A stretch of 33,720 nucleotides of DNA from Hyphomicrobium sp. (GCA_002928955.1 PERT01000039.1:1-33720); one strand, 5' to 3'; numbered from the stretch's first letter, positions 1 to 9,200 are shown. Notes: a model not told the origin generated them from the letters alone. Translations and numbers: made by a program.

Positions 1-16
1 TAGAATCATAGGTTTG
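1..16 (-). repeat. edge of a B palindrome plus the A-B spacer (cut by window start)
   Basis: Read on the minus strand, this is the conserved 13-nt spacer seen between palindromes A and B at 2505-2517 and 27158-27170, followed by CTA, the first bases expected for a B element. It shows that the A palindrome at 17-92 belongs to an inverted A-B pair whose B half lies upstream of the window. Confidence 0.7.
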
Positions 17-92
17 CTAGTGTTCCTTAGGCGCCGGCATTTGATCTGGAGCGCGTTGCAACGGGAATCAAATGTCGGCGCCGGAACACTAG
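17..92 (-). repeat. palindromic element A, copy 1 (inverted)
   Basis: A 76-bp imperfect palindrome bounded by CTAGTG and CACTAG. Its reverse complement differs from the A copy at 2429-2504 at only one base. The basal stem is 9 bp (CTAGTGTTC with GAACACTAG). A one-sided internal loop follows, then a 16-bp apical stem with one mismatch and a 21-nt loop containing GTTGCAAC. It lies upstream of ctaE, outside any plausible reading frame. Confidence 0.9.
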
Positions 93-179
93 GGTAACGG
101 GAACTATCGTCGTGGCCGGATAGAGCTGACACGCAAAATTCCGGGTGAGGACAACCTCTTGGGGAAGACGGAGAAGAGC

Positions 180-1082
180 ATGGCCGACACTCACGCGAAA
201 CATCACGATTATCATCTCGTCGATCCGAGCCCATGGCCGGTGCTGGCTTCGCTGTCGGCGTTCGTCACGGCCGTTGGTGCCATAGCGTGGATGAAGACGG
301 CATCCGGCGGTGTGTTCGGCGTCAAAGGTCCCTGGCTTTTCGCTGCTGGCTTTGCTGCCATCACCGCGGTCGCCTACATGTGGTGGCGAGACGTCGTTCG
401 CGAGGCACACAAGGGCGATCACACGCCCGTCGTGCAGCTTCATCTCCGTTACGGCATGATCCTGTTTATCGCATCCGAGGTCATGTTCTTCGTCGCATGG
501 TTCTGGGCCTACTTCGACGCATCGTTCTATCCGGCCGGCGTCGAGGCATTGCAGAACTCCAAGCAGATCGTCGGACAAGTCGACCGCAACGCGCTCACGG
601 GCGGCGTCTGGCCGCCGAAACCGGGCGAGGGCTTCAAGTCGACGTTCGATCCTTGGGGTCTGCCGCTGGTGAACACGCTGGTTCTGCTGCTGTCGGGTGT
701 CACCGTTACCTGGGCGCACCACGCACTGTTGAAGAATGACCGGCGGGGGCTCGTCCTAGGTCTCATCTGCACGGTCCTCCTCGGCGGATTGTTCACGTGC
801 CTGCAAGCCTACGAGTACGGCCATGCGGCGTTCAGCTATTCGGGCCATATTTATGGCGCGACGTTCTTCATGGCGACCGGCTTCCACGGCGCGCATGTGC
901 TCATCGGCACAATCTTCCTGACAGTGTGCCTCGTTCGGGCGCTCAAGGGACATTTCTCCGCCGAGCAGCACTTCGGCTTCGAGGCCGCGGCCTGGTACTG
1001 GCATTTCGTCGACGTGGTCTGGCTGTTTCTGTTCGCCGCAATCTACGTCTGGGGTGCGGGCGCACACGCCGGCGGCCACTGA
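180..1082 (+). CDS. ctaE: cytochrome c oxidase subunit III
   Basis: Subunit III of the aa3-type cytochrome c oxidase, an inner-membrane protein that stabilises the catalytic subunit I of the terminal oxidase. The 300-residue protein has the family length and seven hydrophobic segments. Recognisable family blocks are the N-terminal HHDYHLVDPSPWP, the segment around SEVMFFVAWFWAYF with its conserved membrane Glu, GATFFMATGFHGAHV, and the C-terminal WYWHFVDVVWLFLF. I chose the ATG at 180 over the upstream TTG at 159 because GGAG (170-173) sits 6 nt before it. It is followed by DUF983 and SURF1 genes, the usual order in Hyphomicrobiales; ctaG and coxAB would be expected upstream of the window. 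Confidence 0.96.
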   Translation: MADTHAKHHDYHLVDPSPWPVLASLSAFVTAVGAIAWMKTASGGVFGVKGPWLFAAGFAAITAVAYMWWRDVVREAHKGDHTPVVQLHLRYGMILFIASEVMFFVAWFWAYFDASFYPAGVEALQNSKQIVGQVDRNALTGGVWPPKPGEGFKSTFDPWGLPLVNTLVLLLSGVTVTWAHHALLKNDRRGLVLGLICTVLLGGLFTCLQAYEYGHAAFSYSGHIYGATFFMATGFHGAHVLIGTIFLTVCLVRALKGHFSAEQHFGFEAAAWYWHFVDVVWLFLFAAIYVWGAGAHAGGH

Positions 1083-1112
1083 GATCCAGGCGCGGTTCGA
1101 GAATTTTTCACG

Positions 1113-1132
1113 GGGCGGACTTCGGTCCGCCC
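1113..1132 (+). terminator. TTCG-tetraloop hairpin after ctaE
   Basis: A perfect 8-bp stem GGGCGGAC/GTCCGCCC closed by a TTCG tetraloop lies 31 bp after the ctaE stop. Only a weak T-containing tail (TGTTCCC) follows, so it may be a partial terminator or an mRNA 3'-end stabiliser between ctaE and the DUF983 gene. Confidence 0.55.
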
Positions 1133-1252
1133 TGTTCCCGTTGAGCACTCTCGAACCCCAATGCCGGTCATGAAGGTGACGGACATGAAATTGGAGACTG
1201 TGGCGATTGTCCGCGTTGCGCCCTGGGGCGCGACCCGCCACTGTCTGCCGTC

Positions 1253-1660
1253 ATGACCCAGGTGCAAGAAGGCGCGACGTCCAGCACGCCAATCTCTCCG
1301 CTGGCGGCCGGTCTCAAATGCCGGTGTCCGCGATGCGGAAATGGCCCTCTGTTCAACGGGTTGCTAACACTGCGACGTAGCTGCCGCTGCTGCGGCTTGG
1401 ATTTCCGCTTCATCGATACCGGCGACGGTCCCGCGGTCTTCGCGATACTGATTCTCGGCACGTGCGTGCTCGGCGGCGCCCTATGGTTTGAGTTCCGCTT
1501 CAATCCTCCTGCATGGCAACATGCACTGCTGTGGGGCGCAATCACGCCAATTCTGGCGGTGGGGTTGCTCCGGGTTCTCAAGGCCACGCTCGCGGCGTTA
1601 CAGTTCACAACCAAGGCTGAAGAGGGGCGTATCGCTCCCGACCAGCCCACGGATCATTAA
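1253..1660 (+). CDS. DUF983 family membrane protein
   Basis: A 135-residue protein of the DUF983 family, whose biochemical role is not established but which is routinely encoded beside cytochrome oxidase genes in alphaproteobacteria. The N-terminal half holds a zinc-ribbon-like pair of cysteine knuckles (CPRCGNGPLF near residue 25 and CRCCGLDF near residue 45). Two hydrophobic helices follow (about residues 62-82 and 88-108). The stop codon overlaps the SURF1 start by one base (TAATG), so the two are almost certainly cotranslated. A link to oxidase metallation or assembly is inference from context. Confidence 0.9.
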   Translation: MTQVQEGATSSTPISPLAAGLKCRCPRCGNGPLFNGLLTLRRSCRCCGLDFRFIDTGDGPAVFAILILGTCVLGGALWFEFRFNPPAWQHALLWGAITPILAVGLLRVLKATLAALQFTTKAEEGRIAPDQPTDH

Positions 1661-2394
1661 TGTTCTCCCGACTCCACTCCGCCGGCCTCCTTTGGCCGAC
1701 CCTCCTGTCGGCGCTGGCGCTCGTGACGCTCGTTTCGCTTGGCACCTGGCAGATGCAGCGCAAGGCTTGGAAGGACGATCTCCAGCTGGCGATTGCGCAG
1801 CGCGCGAAGGCCGCACCAGAAAGCCTCGATAGTGCCCTGAAATCTCATCGTGACCTCGCTTACCGCCGCGTGACCGTGCGCGGCCGTTTCGTCAACGACA
1901 AGGAGCGCTTTGTCTACGCGCCACATCCACGGCTAGGCCCTGGCTATCACGTCATCACACCTTTCGAGATCGACGGAAGCGGGGCCTTGGTGCTGGTCAA
2001 CCGCGGCTACGTCACTGAGCCATTGAAGGATCCGTCGCAGCGGGCGGCCGGCCAGATCGAGGGGCCGGCGACCGTCACTGGGCTGTTGCGGACGCCGAGC
2101 CCCCGAGGCTCGTTTGATGCCGCGCCCGATCTCAAGTCGATGATCTGGTACGCACCGGACGCCGAAGCAATCCTCGACTCGGTCACAAAAAAGCGCAGGC
2201 CTGGTGACATCGTCATGCTTCTCGATGCCGAGGCAGAGCCCGCCAACGCGGGCGGATGGCCAAAGGGCGGCACCACGCTGGTCAAGCTGACCAACCGCCA
2301 CTTCGAATACGCCATCACTTGGTACGGACTCGCCGCCACACTGATCGCTGTTTTCGGTGCTTTCGCCCGGGGTCGGCTCAGAGCTCATTCCTAA
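1660..2394 (+). CDS. surf1: SURF1-family cytochrome oxidase assembly protein
   Basis: Inner-membrane factor for heme a insertion or assembly of the aa3 oxidase (Shy1/SURF1 family). The 244-residue protein shows the family plan: an N-terminal membrane helix ending in GTWQMQRKAWK, a periplasmic domain with the conserved VNRGYV block, and a C-terminal helix preceded by HFEYAITWYGLA. The start overlaps the DUF983 stop by 1 bp. It ends the oxidase cluster; immediately downstream is the palindrome mosaic, which may also act as its transcript end. Confidence 0.95.
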   Translation: MFSRLHSAGLLWPTLLSALALVTLVSLGTWQMQRKAWKDDLQLAIAQRAKAAPESLDSALKSHRDLAYRRVTVRGRFVNDKERFVYAPHPRLGPGYHVITPFEIDGSGALVLVNRGYVTEPLKDPSQRAAGQIEGPATVTGLLRTPSPRGSFDAAPDLKSMIWYAPDAEAILDSVTKKRRPGDIVMLLDAEAEPANAGGWPKGGTTLVKLTNRHFEYAITWYGLAATLIAVFGAFARGRLRAHS

Positions 2395-2428
2395 GCGGCT
2401 TCGTGACGGGTTGGCCTCGCGTGATGAG

Positions 2429-2504
2429 CTAGTGTTCTGGCGCCGACATTTGATTCCCGTTGCAACGCGCTCCAGATCAAATGCCGGCGCCTAAGGAACA
2501 CTAG
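2429..2504 (+). repeat. palindromic element A, copy 2
   Basis: A 76-bp imperfect palindrome: CTAGTGTTC pairs with GAACACTAG (9 bp). An internal loop follows (1 nt against 4 nt), then a 16-bp apical stem with one mismatch (GGCGCCGACATTTGAT against ATCAAATGCCGGCGCC) and a 21-nt loop. It is the first of four consecutive palindromes between surf1 and thrC. A 13-nt spacer separates it from element B. Confidence 0.93.
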
Positions 2505-2517
2505 AAAACCTATGATT

Positions 2518-2595
2518 CTCGTGTAGCTTTTGCATCTGGCGTTTGGTTTCGAGGCAGCCCCGAGTGGGGACCAAACGTCAGATGCGCTACACTAG
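2518..2595 (+). repeat. palindromic element B, copy 1
   Basis: Left foot CTCGTGTAGC (degenerate), right foot GCTACACTAG. TTTT forms a one-sided bulge. The apical stem is 16 bp (GCATCTGGCGTTTGGT against ACCAAACGTCAGATGC, one G-T pair) and the loop 22 nt. Its terminal CTAG at 2592-2595 is also the first CTAG of element C. Confidence 0.92.
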
Positions 2596-2670
2596 TGGGG
2601 CGTCGCGCCTTAATTGACTGGTGGGTGGGGCATCGTGGGCGTCAATTAAGGCGCGATGAACGCCCCACTA
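2592..2670 (+). repeat. palindromic element C, copy 1
   Basis: Basal stem TAGTGGGGCG/CGCCCCACTA (10 bp), asymmetric internal loop (TC against GATGAA), perfect 14-bp apical stem GCGCCTTAATTGAC/GTCAATTAAGGCGC, and a 22-nt G-rich loop. A second copy at 33600-33678 has an identical left arm but a different loop. Confidence 0.92.
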
Positions 2671-2684
2671 ACCCAAAGATATAG

Positions 2685-2760
2685 CTAGTGGTCTTTATGT
2701 CTCGCCTAAATCGTCAGCGGTTGCCGCCAGTACAGCGATTTAGGCGCGACAGGCCACTAG
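2685..2760 (+). repeat. palindromic element D, copy 1
   Basis: A 76-bp palindrome from CTAGTGG to CCACTAG. The 9-bp basal stem includes one G-T pair. TTTA forms a one-sided bulge, TGTC pairs with GACA, and the 11-bp apical stem CGCCTAAATCG/CGATTTAGGCG carries a 22-nt loop. It follows element C after a 14-nt spacer. The next 118 bp up to the thrC start show no further repeat. Confidence 0.92.
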
Positions 2761-2878
2761 TGTGTGTTGTCGTCTCGCAAGCAGTCAATCGGCTTGTTTG
2801 CGCCCCCCACCCGATCTAGACCATTCCCATGACTGGAACCGTGATCGGCGTCACGCCGGCAGCCGGAGTATTCGGCGC

Positions 2879-4309
2879 TTGAATTACATCTCGACCCGGG
2901 GCGCGGCCCCGATTCTGAACTTCGACGACGTACTGCTGGCCGGGCTCGCCCGCGACGGCGGCCTCTATGTGCCGGAAACGTGGCCCATCCTTACGCCCGC
3001 GACAATTGGCGGGCTCCATGCCAAGTCGTTCGCAGAGATTGCAGTCGAGGTTATCCATCCTTTTACCGGTGGCAGCATCCCGCGTGAGCACCTGGAGCGG
3101 ATGGCGGCGGACACTTACACCGGTTTCGGACATGCGGCCGTCGCGCCACTTGTAACGTTGATGCCTAAACTGCATGTCTTAGAATTGTTTCACGGCCCCA
3201 CGCTGGCGTTCAAGGACGTCGCGATGCAATTGCTGGCCCGCCTTATGGACTATGTGCTTGAAAGGCGCGGCGCCCGCGCCACGATCGTCGGGGCCACTTC
3301 TGGCGACACCGGCGGGGCGGCCATCGAGGCGTTCCGTTCGTCGAAACGCGTCGACATCGTGATCCTATTTCCACGCGGGCGTGTCTCGGACGTTCAGCGG
3401 CGGATGATGACCACGCCGACTGAGGCCAACGTGCACGCTGTTGCGATAGATGGGACGTTCGACGACTGCCAGGCGCTGGTCAAAGCCATGTTCAACGATC
3501 TGGCATTCCGCGACCGGGTCGCGCTTTCGGGGGTGAACTCGATCAACTGGGCGCGGATCATGGCGCAAATCACCTACTACTTCTCGGCCGCGGCCCGGCT
3601 CGGCGCGCCCGACGCAAAGGTCTCGTTCGCGGTCCCGACCGGCAATTTCGGCGACATTTTCGCGGGCTACGCTGCCAAGCATATGGGGCTTGGCGTCGAC
3701 AAACTGATCATCGCCTCGAACGAGAACGATATTCTCCCGCGGACGGTCGCGACAGGGGTCTACGAGATGCGGGACGTGATGCAGACGTCGTCGCCATCGA
3801 TGGATATCCAGGTCTCCTCGAACTTCGAGCGCTATCTTTTCGAGGCGTCCGGCCGTGATGCCGGTCTCATTGCGGGTTTCATGCGCGACCTTGCGGCCAA
3901 CAAGCGCTTTGCGCTTGGCGGTGTTGGTGAAAACCTGAAGCGCGACTTCGCTGGTGCCGCGGCTTCCGAAGCGGACGTGGCCGCAGCCGTCCGGCTGGTC
4001 GAAGCCGAGCATGGCTATCTACTCGATCCCCATACCGCCTGCGGTTACGTTGCCGCCGGGCGCCACAGGGGTCCGGGCGATATGGTTGTGCTCGCCACGG
4101 CGCACCCGGCGAAGTTCCCCGATGCCATGGAAGCCATCGTCGGCGCGCGGCCACCTCTGCCGTCGCGCCTCTCGGCACTCATGACCGACGCCGAGTGGTT
4201 CGATGAATTGCCAAATGATCTCCGAGCCGTCCAGCACTTTGTGCAGTGCAAGTCTCGCGTCGGGCGCGAAGCGAGCACAAGTGAGGATCTTTGCGGGGGA
4301 CAGGAATGA
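2879..4309 (+). CDS. thrC: threonine synthase
   Basis: PLP enzyme converting O-phosphohomoserine to threonine, the last step of threonine synthesis. The 476-residue protein begins with the family signature YISTRG, followed by DGGLYVPE. The PLP-binding lysine is expected at K112 in HGPTLAFKDVAMQ; the phosphate-binding TSGDTGGAA block and SGVNSINWARI are also present. I chose a TTG start at 2879 because the family N-terminus begins there and GGAG (2865-2868) lies 10 nt upstream. An open frame continues back to 2762, but that part has no family similarity and abuts palindrome D. The stop overlaps the next gene as ATGA. Confidence 0.93.
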   Translation: MNYISTRGAAPILNFDDVLLAGLARDGGLYVPETWPILTPATIGGLHAKSFAEIAVEVIHPFTGGSIPREHLERMAADTYTGFGHAAVAPLVTLMPKLHVLELFHGPTLAFKDVAMQLLARLMDYVLERRGARATIVGATSGDTGGAAIEAFRSSKRVDIVILFPRGRVSDVQRRMMTTPTEANVHAVAIDGTFDDCQALVKAMFNDLAFRDRVALSGVNSINWARIMAQITYYFSAAARLGAPDAKVSFAVPTGNFGDIFAGYAAKHMGLGVDKLIIASNENDILPRTVATGVYEMRDVMQTSSPSMDIQVSSNFERYLFEASGRDAGLIAGFMRDLAANKRFALGGVGENLKRDFAGAAASEADVAAAVRLVEAEHGYLLDPHTACGYVAAGRHRGPGDMVVLATAHPAKFPDAMEAIVGARPPLPSRLSALMTDAEWFDELPNDLRAVQHFVQCKSRVGREASTSEDLCGGQE

Positions 4310-5571
4310 CCGTTGAAATCACTACGCTGTCGAACGGCATGCGCGTCGTCACCGATCGCATGGCGCATCTCGAGACGACCTCGCTGGGTGTCTGGGTCGC
4401 AGCCGGCGCGCGGCATGAGACCGAGGCTGAGACCGGTATTTCGCACCTGCTCGAACACATGGCTTTCAAGGGCACGGCGCGGCGCTCAGCCCGCCAGATC
4501 GCTGAGGAGATCGAGGCCGTTGGCGGCGAACTCAATGCTGCGACGGGGTTAGAGCACACGGCCTATTATGCCCGCGTACTAAAGGGCGACGAAGGCACCG
4601 CGCTCGACATTCTTGCCGATATTCTGCTCAATTCGAGCTATGCCGATGACGAACTGGAGCGAGAGCGGGAGGTGATCTTGCAAGAGATCGCCATGATCCA
4701 GGATAGCCCGGACGAGATCGTCTACGATCTCATGCACGACGCTGCCTACCCGAACCAGCCCGCAGGACGGCCGATTATCGGCACGCCCGAGAGCGTCAAG
4801 CGCATCACGGTGGGCGATCTCAGAGGCTTCCTCGCGGCCCGCTATGTGCCAGGTCAGATGATCGTTTCGGCCGCCGGCGCCGTCGATCACGACCGGCTGG
4901 TTCGCCATGTTGAAGCCCTATTCGGGGGGCTCATTCCAGTCAACGTCGCGGGAGATATTCGGGCGAGTTACTCAGGGGGGACACGCGTCTCTTCCAAGTT
5001 GTTCGAACAGAGCCATTTGCTTCTTGCATTCGAGGGGCCGTCCTACCGCGATCCAGATATGTACACAGCTCAGGTGTTCTCCGGGCTGTTCGGTGGGGGC
5101 ATGTCGTCGCGCTTGTTCCAGGAGGTGCGGGAACGCCGCGGCCTATGTTATTCGATCTATTCCTCCGCTTGGGGGCTCGACGACACGGGGCTGTTCGGGG
5201 TGCACGCGGCAACGGGGCCCGGGATGATGGCGGAGTTGATCGACGTGGTCGGAAAGGAATTTCAGGAGATCGCCGCGAACGGTCCGGCGGACGCAGAGAT
5301 TGGAAGGTCGAAGGCGCAATTGAAGTCTGGGCTATTGATGGCGCTCGAGAGCTCTTCGGCCCGGGCCGAGCAGATGGCGCGGCATTTGCTGATCCACGGC
5401 CGGCTCGTGCCGCCGTCCGAGCTCGTGGCCGCTGTCGAGGTGGTTTCGGCCGAAGGTATCGCGGCGTTCGCCGCCCGACTCGTAGCTGGAAAGCCAGCGG
5501 TCGCGTTGGTCGGCGCCGGCAAGAAATCAGCTGATCTCGCCCATCGCGCGGAAGCGATGGCCAGAACCTAG
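4306..5571 (+). CDS. M16 family zinc peptidase, processing-peptidase type
   Basis: Zinc metallopeptidase of the pitrilysin/mitochondrial processing peptidase beta-like group. The 421-residue protein has two homologous M16 halves. The inverted zinc motif is H47-L-L-E50-H51, and the distal zinc ligand E127 lies exactly 76 residues after H51 (in VILQEI), so the active site is complete. The C-terminal half contains the substrate-contact block GGGMSSRLFQEVRERRGLCY. The ATG at 4306 overlaps the thrC stop (ATGA) and is preceded by a G-rich ribosome site; the alternative TTG at 4291 is less likely. The thrC-M16-GNAT order is typical of Hyphomicrobiales. The physiological substrate is unknown. Confidence 0.94.
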   Translation: MTVEITTLSNGMRVVTDRMAHLETTSLGVWVAAGARHETEAETGISHLLEHMAFKGTARRSARQIAEEIEAVGGELNAATGLEHTAYYARVLKGDEGTALDILADILLNSSYADDELEREREVILQEIAMIQDSPDEIVYDLMHDAAYPNQPAGRPIIGTPESVKRITVGDLRGFLAARYVPGQMIVSAAGAVDHDRLVRHVEALFGGLIPVNVAGDIRASYSGGTRVSSKLFEQSHLLLAFEGPSYRDPDMYTAQVFSGLFGGGMSSRLFQEVRERRGLCYSIYSSAWGLDDTGLFGVHAATGPGMMAELIDVVGKEFQEIAANGPADAEIGRSKAQLKSGLLMALESSSARAEQMARHLLIHGRLVPPSELVAAVEVVSAEGIAAFAARLVAGKPAVALVGAGKKSADLAHRAEAMART

Positions 5572-5637
5572 GCCCTTATCTGAGGTATGGTCCGAGTTTG
5601 ATTTGGGTCCGATGTGGGCCAGGTGCGGAGACGGCGA

Positions 5638-6240
5638 ATGGTCTTCTTGCGATCTACGCTCGGTCATGATCCGGTTCCCATCGTTCGGGGGACCAATGTC
5701 TGGATGCGCCTGCCGGTAGCCGCGGATTACGCATCGTGGGGCGAGCTCAGGTCGCTCAGCCGTGACCATCTCTCGCCATGGGAGCCCGCTTGGGCACGCG
5801 ACGAGTTGACCCGCAGTGCCTTCCGCCGCCGACTGCGTCACTACAACCGTGAAGCCCATGACGATCTGGGCTATGCATTCTTTATTTTCGACAACGAAGA
5901 CGACGCGCTGTTGGGTGGGATCACGCTATCGAACCTGCGCCGGGGCGTGACGCAGGCAGCGTCGCTCGGCTACTGGCTCGGCTTGCCTTATGTCGGCCGG
6001 GGCCGCATGTCCGACGCCGTTTCGGCGATGATTCCCTTCGCGTTCGGCCAACTGCGGCTGCATCGTATCGAGGCCGCATCGATCCCTTCGAACCAGCCAT
6101 CCATTCGCGTCCTCGAAAGATCAGGCTTTGAGCGTGAAGGCCTCGCGCGGCAGTACTTGAAGATCAACGGCCATTGGTCAGACCACATTCTGTTCGGATT
6201 GGTGGAGCCTGGGGTTGAGGCACGGAAGGAGCGCGGGTGA
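5638..6240 (+). CDS. GNAT acetyltransferase, RimJ/RimL type
   Basis: A 200-residue acetyl-CoA-dependent N-acetyltransferase of the RimJ family. Visible features are the LGGITLSNLRRG strand, the acetyl-CoA binding loop region LPYVGRGRMSDAV, and the C-terminal family block RIEAASIPSNQPSIRVLERSGF followed by EGLARQYLKINGHW. This pattern is typical of ribosomal-protein-alanine N-acetyltransferase-like enzymes, but the acceptor cannot be read from sequence. The ATG at 5638 is favoured over the GTG at 5614 because GGAG (5627-5630) precedes it by 7 nt. Its stop overlaps the GTG start of the next gene (GTGA), so the genes are translationally coupled. Confidence 0.88.
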   Translation: MVFLRSTLGHDPVPIVRGTNVWMRLPVAADYASWGELRSLSRDHLSPWEPAWARDELTRSAFRRRLRHYNREAHDDLGYAFFIFDNEDDALLGGITLSNLRRGVTQAASLGYWLGLPYVGRGRMSDAVSAMIPFAFGQLRLHRIEAASIPSNQPSIRVLERSGFEREGLARQYLKINGHWSDHILFGLVEPGVEARKERG

Positions 6241-9200
6241 AGGTTCAGATGCATTGGGATCGGGGCTTGGCGAAGAGGGCTGTCACGGCGCTCGGCGCAC
6301 GTGTGCTTTACATGGCCATGATCACGATCGCATTGTTCACCTTTTCAACACCTGCGCTGGCGCTTAAGCCGATTGTGGTGCAGCCGGAAACAGAGCGCAT
6401 CGAAGTCACCACTCTCGGCGAGCTTTACGAAAGTCGCGGCGACACCTTGCAGATTGAAGCTGCGGCGGGCGCCACGGGAACCACCGGCCGCATGTCGGTG
6501 CGCGCGGCGACGCCCGGCACCAATCCGAACTGGATCGTGTTCGCTTTGACCAACCCGACAGACAAGCCGATCGAGCGCTGGCTGACGGCAGAGCGCTATT
6601 CTTTGGTGGGGTCGGGGATCATATGGCCGGATCTCGACGCCCGGCGCATCGAGGCGGTGACGCCCTCGCTCGGTTTCGTGCCGGAGCGGATCAAGAGCGA
6701 CCGCGCCGACATCTTTCGCATCACATTGGAGCCAGGGCAGACCATCACCTACGTGGCGGAGCTGTCTTCGGAACGCTTTGCTCGCGTGTTCCTATGGAAG
6801 CCCCTTGAATACGAGGTGAAAGTCCGCGACAGGCTTCTGTTCAACGGCATCATGCTTGGCCTCACCGGCCTGTTGGCGATCTTCCTGACCGCCGTTTTCG
6901 CTGCCAACCACAAGATGATCTTCCCGGCCGCATCGCTGGTGTGCTGGTGCGTCCTGGCTTACCTGTGTGTCGACTTCGGTTTTTTCCACAAGTTGTTCCA
7001 GCTCAGGCCCGATGACAACGCCGTCTATCGAGCTGCAACCGAATCGGCCGTCGCGGCCAGCCTGGTCATTTTCCTGCACACCTTTCTGAGGCTCGGATTG
7101 AGCCACGGTCTGATCCGCATGTTGACCACGGTGTGGGTCGTCGCGCAGCTGTCGCTTGTCGCCGTGTCGGTGGTGGATCCGAGACTGGCGTCGACGTTCG
7201 CGCGCGCATCGTTCGCGATCATCGGCGTCGTGGGCGGGCTGTTCATACTTGTGCTCGCCCTGCGCGGGCAGGATCGCGCGCTGTCGCTCGTGCCGACGTG
7301 GCTTTTGCTGCTGGTCTGGGTATTCGGCGCCGCCGTCACACTGACGGGACGGCTCTCCGGCGACGTCATCTCGTCCGGGCTTGTCGCTGGCATCGTGCTG
7401 ATCGTGATCCTGATCGGGTTCACGGTGACGCAGTTCGCGTTCCGCTCGATCGAGCCCATCTATGGTGCCGCACCGTCCGAACTTCAGCTGAGGTCGCTGG
7501 CCGTCGAAGGCGCCGGGTCGGCGATCTGGGAGTGGAATGCTCGACGCGACGAGATCAAGGTTTCGCGCGAGGTCGAGGCGGCGCTGGGGCTCAACCAGGG
7601 CGAACTTTCAGTCAAGGTCGATGAGTTTTCCAAGCACCTGCACGTCGCCGACCGCGAGCGCTTCAAGCTCATGCTGTGGTCGATCCACGAGCGGTCCAGC
7701 GGCAAGTTCCGCATGGACTTCCGCTTGCGCCACGCGGACAACTCCTACCGTTGGTTCGAGCTTGAGGCCGCCAGCATTCCGAATTCCGACCGCCGCGCCA
7801 TCCGCTTCGTCGGGCTGATGCGCGACGTCACCGACAGCAAGCGCGCCTACGAGAGGCTCATGCACGATGCCGTGCATTGCAGCCTAACGGGCCTCCCCAA
7901 TCGCGAACTGATGCTCGATCGACTGGCTGTCGCCATGACCCGCGCCAAGTCCGAGCAGACCGTGCGGCCGACCGCCGTGATGATTGACATAGACAAGTTC
8001 CGCAGCGTCAACCAATCGCTCGGTCTGGTCGTCGGCGACAGTCTGCTATTGACCATCGCTCGTCGCCTGCAGCGCCATCTTGGCGTCAATGATACCCTGG
8101 CTCGGGTCGGAGGTGACCAGTTCGCAATCCTGATCATCGCCGAGCAGGATCCGCGCGAACTGGCCAGCGTCGCTGAGCGCATTCGCCGATCGCTCCGATC
8201 GCCGATCAAGATTGCCGGACAGGAAATCGTGCTGACAGGGTCGCTCGGAATCGCCGTTTACGATGGTGAGGAAGAGGAACCGCACGATCTGCTCAAGGAA
8301 GCTGAAATGGCGATGTTCCGCGCCAAGCGTGGCGGCGCCGACAAGATCGAGATCTTCCGTCCCGAAATGCGCGCCGAGCGCGACGACCGGGTCACCATCG
8401 AAAGCGAGCTCAGGCGAGCGATTGAAAGGAAGGAATTGCGCGTCCTTTATCAGCCCATCATCTATCTGCCGACCGAGGAGCTCGCTGGCTTCGAGGCGTT
8501 GGTGCGCTGGGAGCACCCGAAAAACGGCATGATGAATCCGTCGACCTTCGTGCCGGTGGCTGAGGAAAGCGATCTGATCGTCAAGCTCGGGTCGTTCGTG
8601 TTGATGAAGGCCGCGCAGGATTGTGCCCTCTGGCAAAAGGAGTTGCCGCGCGAAGGCGCGCCGCTGTTCGTTTCCGTCAACGTTTCGAGCCGCCAGTTGT
8701 TCCGCCAGGACTTGATCCAGGAGATCCGGCACATTCTCGGCCGAAATTTGGTCGCCAAGGGTTCTCTCAAGCTCGAAGTGACCGAGAGCCTAGTCATGGA
8801 GAACCCCGAGCAGGCGACCGAGATTCTCGAATTGCTGCGCGGTGCTGGCGCAGAGCTCTCGCTGGACGATTTCGGAACCGGATATTCGTCGCTGTCCTAC
8901 CTCCAGAAGTTTCCTTTCGATACCATCAAGATTGATCGCACCTTGATCAAGGGCAGCGGAACGGGCGATGCCGCAGGCGCAGCCATCGTCCGGTCCATGG
9001 TCGCGCTGTCGCATGAACTGGGCAAAAAAGTCGTTGCCGAGGGCGTGGAAGAGGCCGAGGACGTCGGCTTCCTGCGGGGCATCGGCTGCGAGTTCGCCCA
9101 GGGGTTCTACTACGGTGAGCCGATGCCCGAGCGGGAAGTCATGGCGCTCTTGAAGCTCGTCAAGAAATCAGAACGAAAGATGCAGCCACGCGGACTGTTC

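Noticed and set aside
27-722. 231-residue minus-strand frame over ctaE
   Set aside because: It lies antisense to a clear ctaE and across palindrome A, with no family similarity; a GC-skew shadow.
2762-2878. Upstream extension of thrC
   Set aside because: The extra residues do not resemble threonine synthase and the frame opens at the edge of palindrome D; a TTG with a ribosome site sits at the family start.
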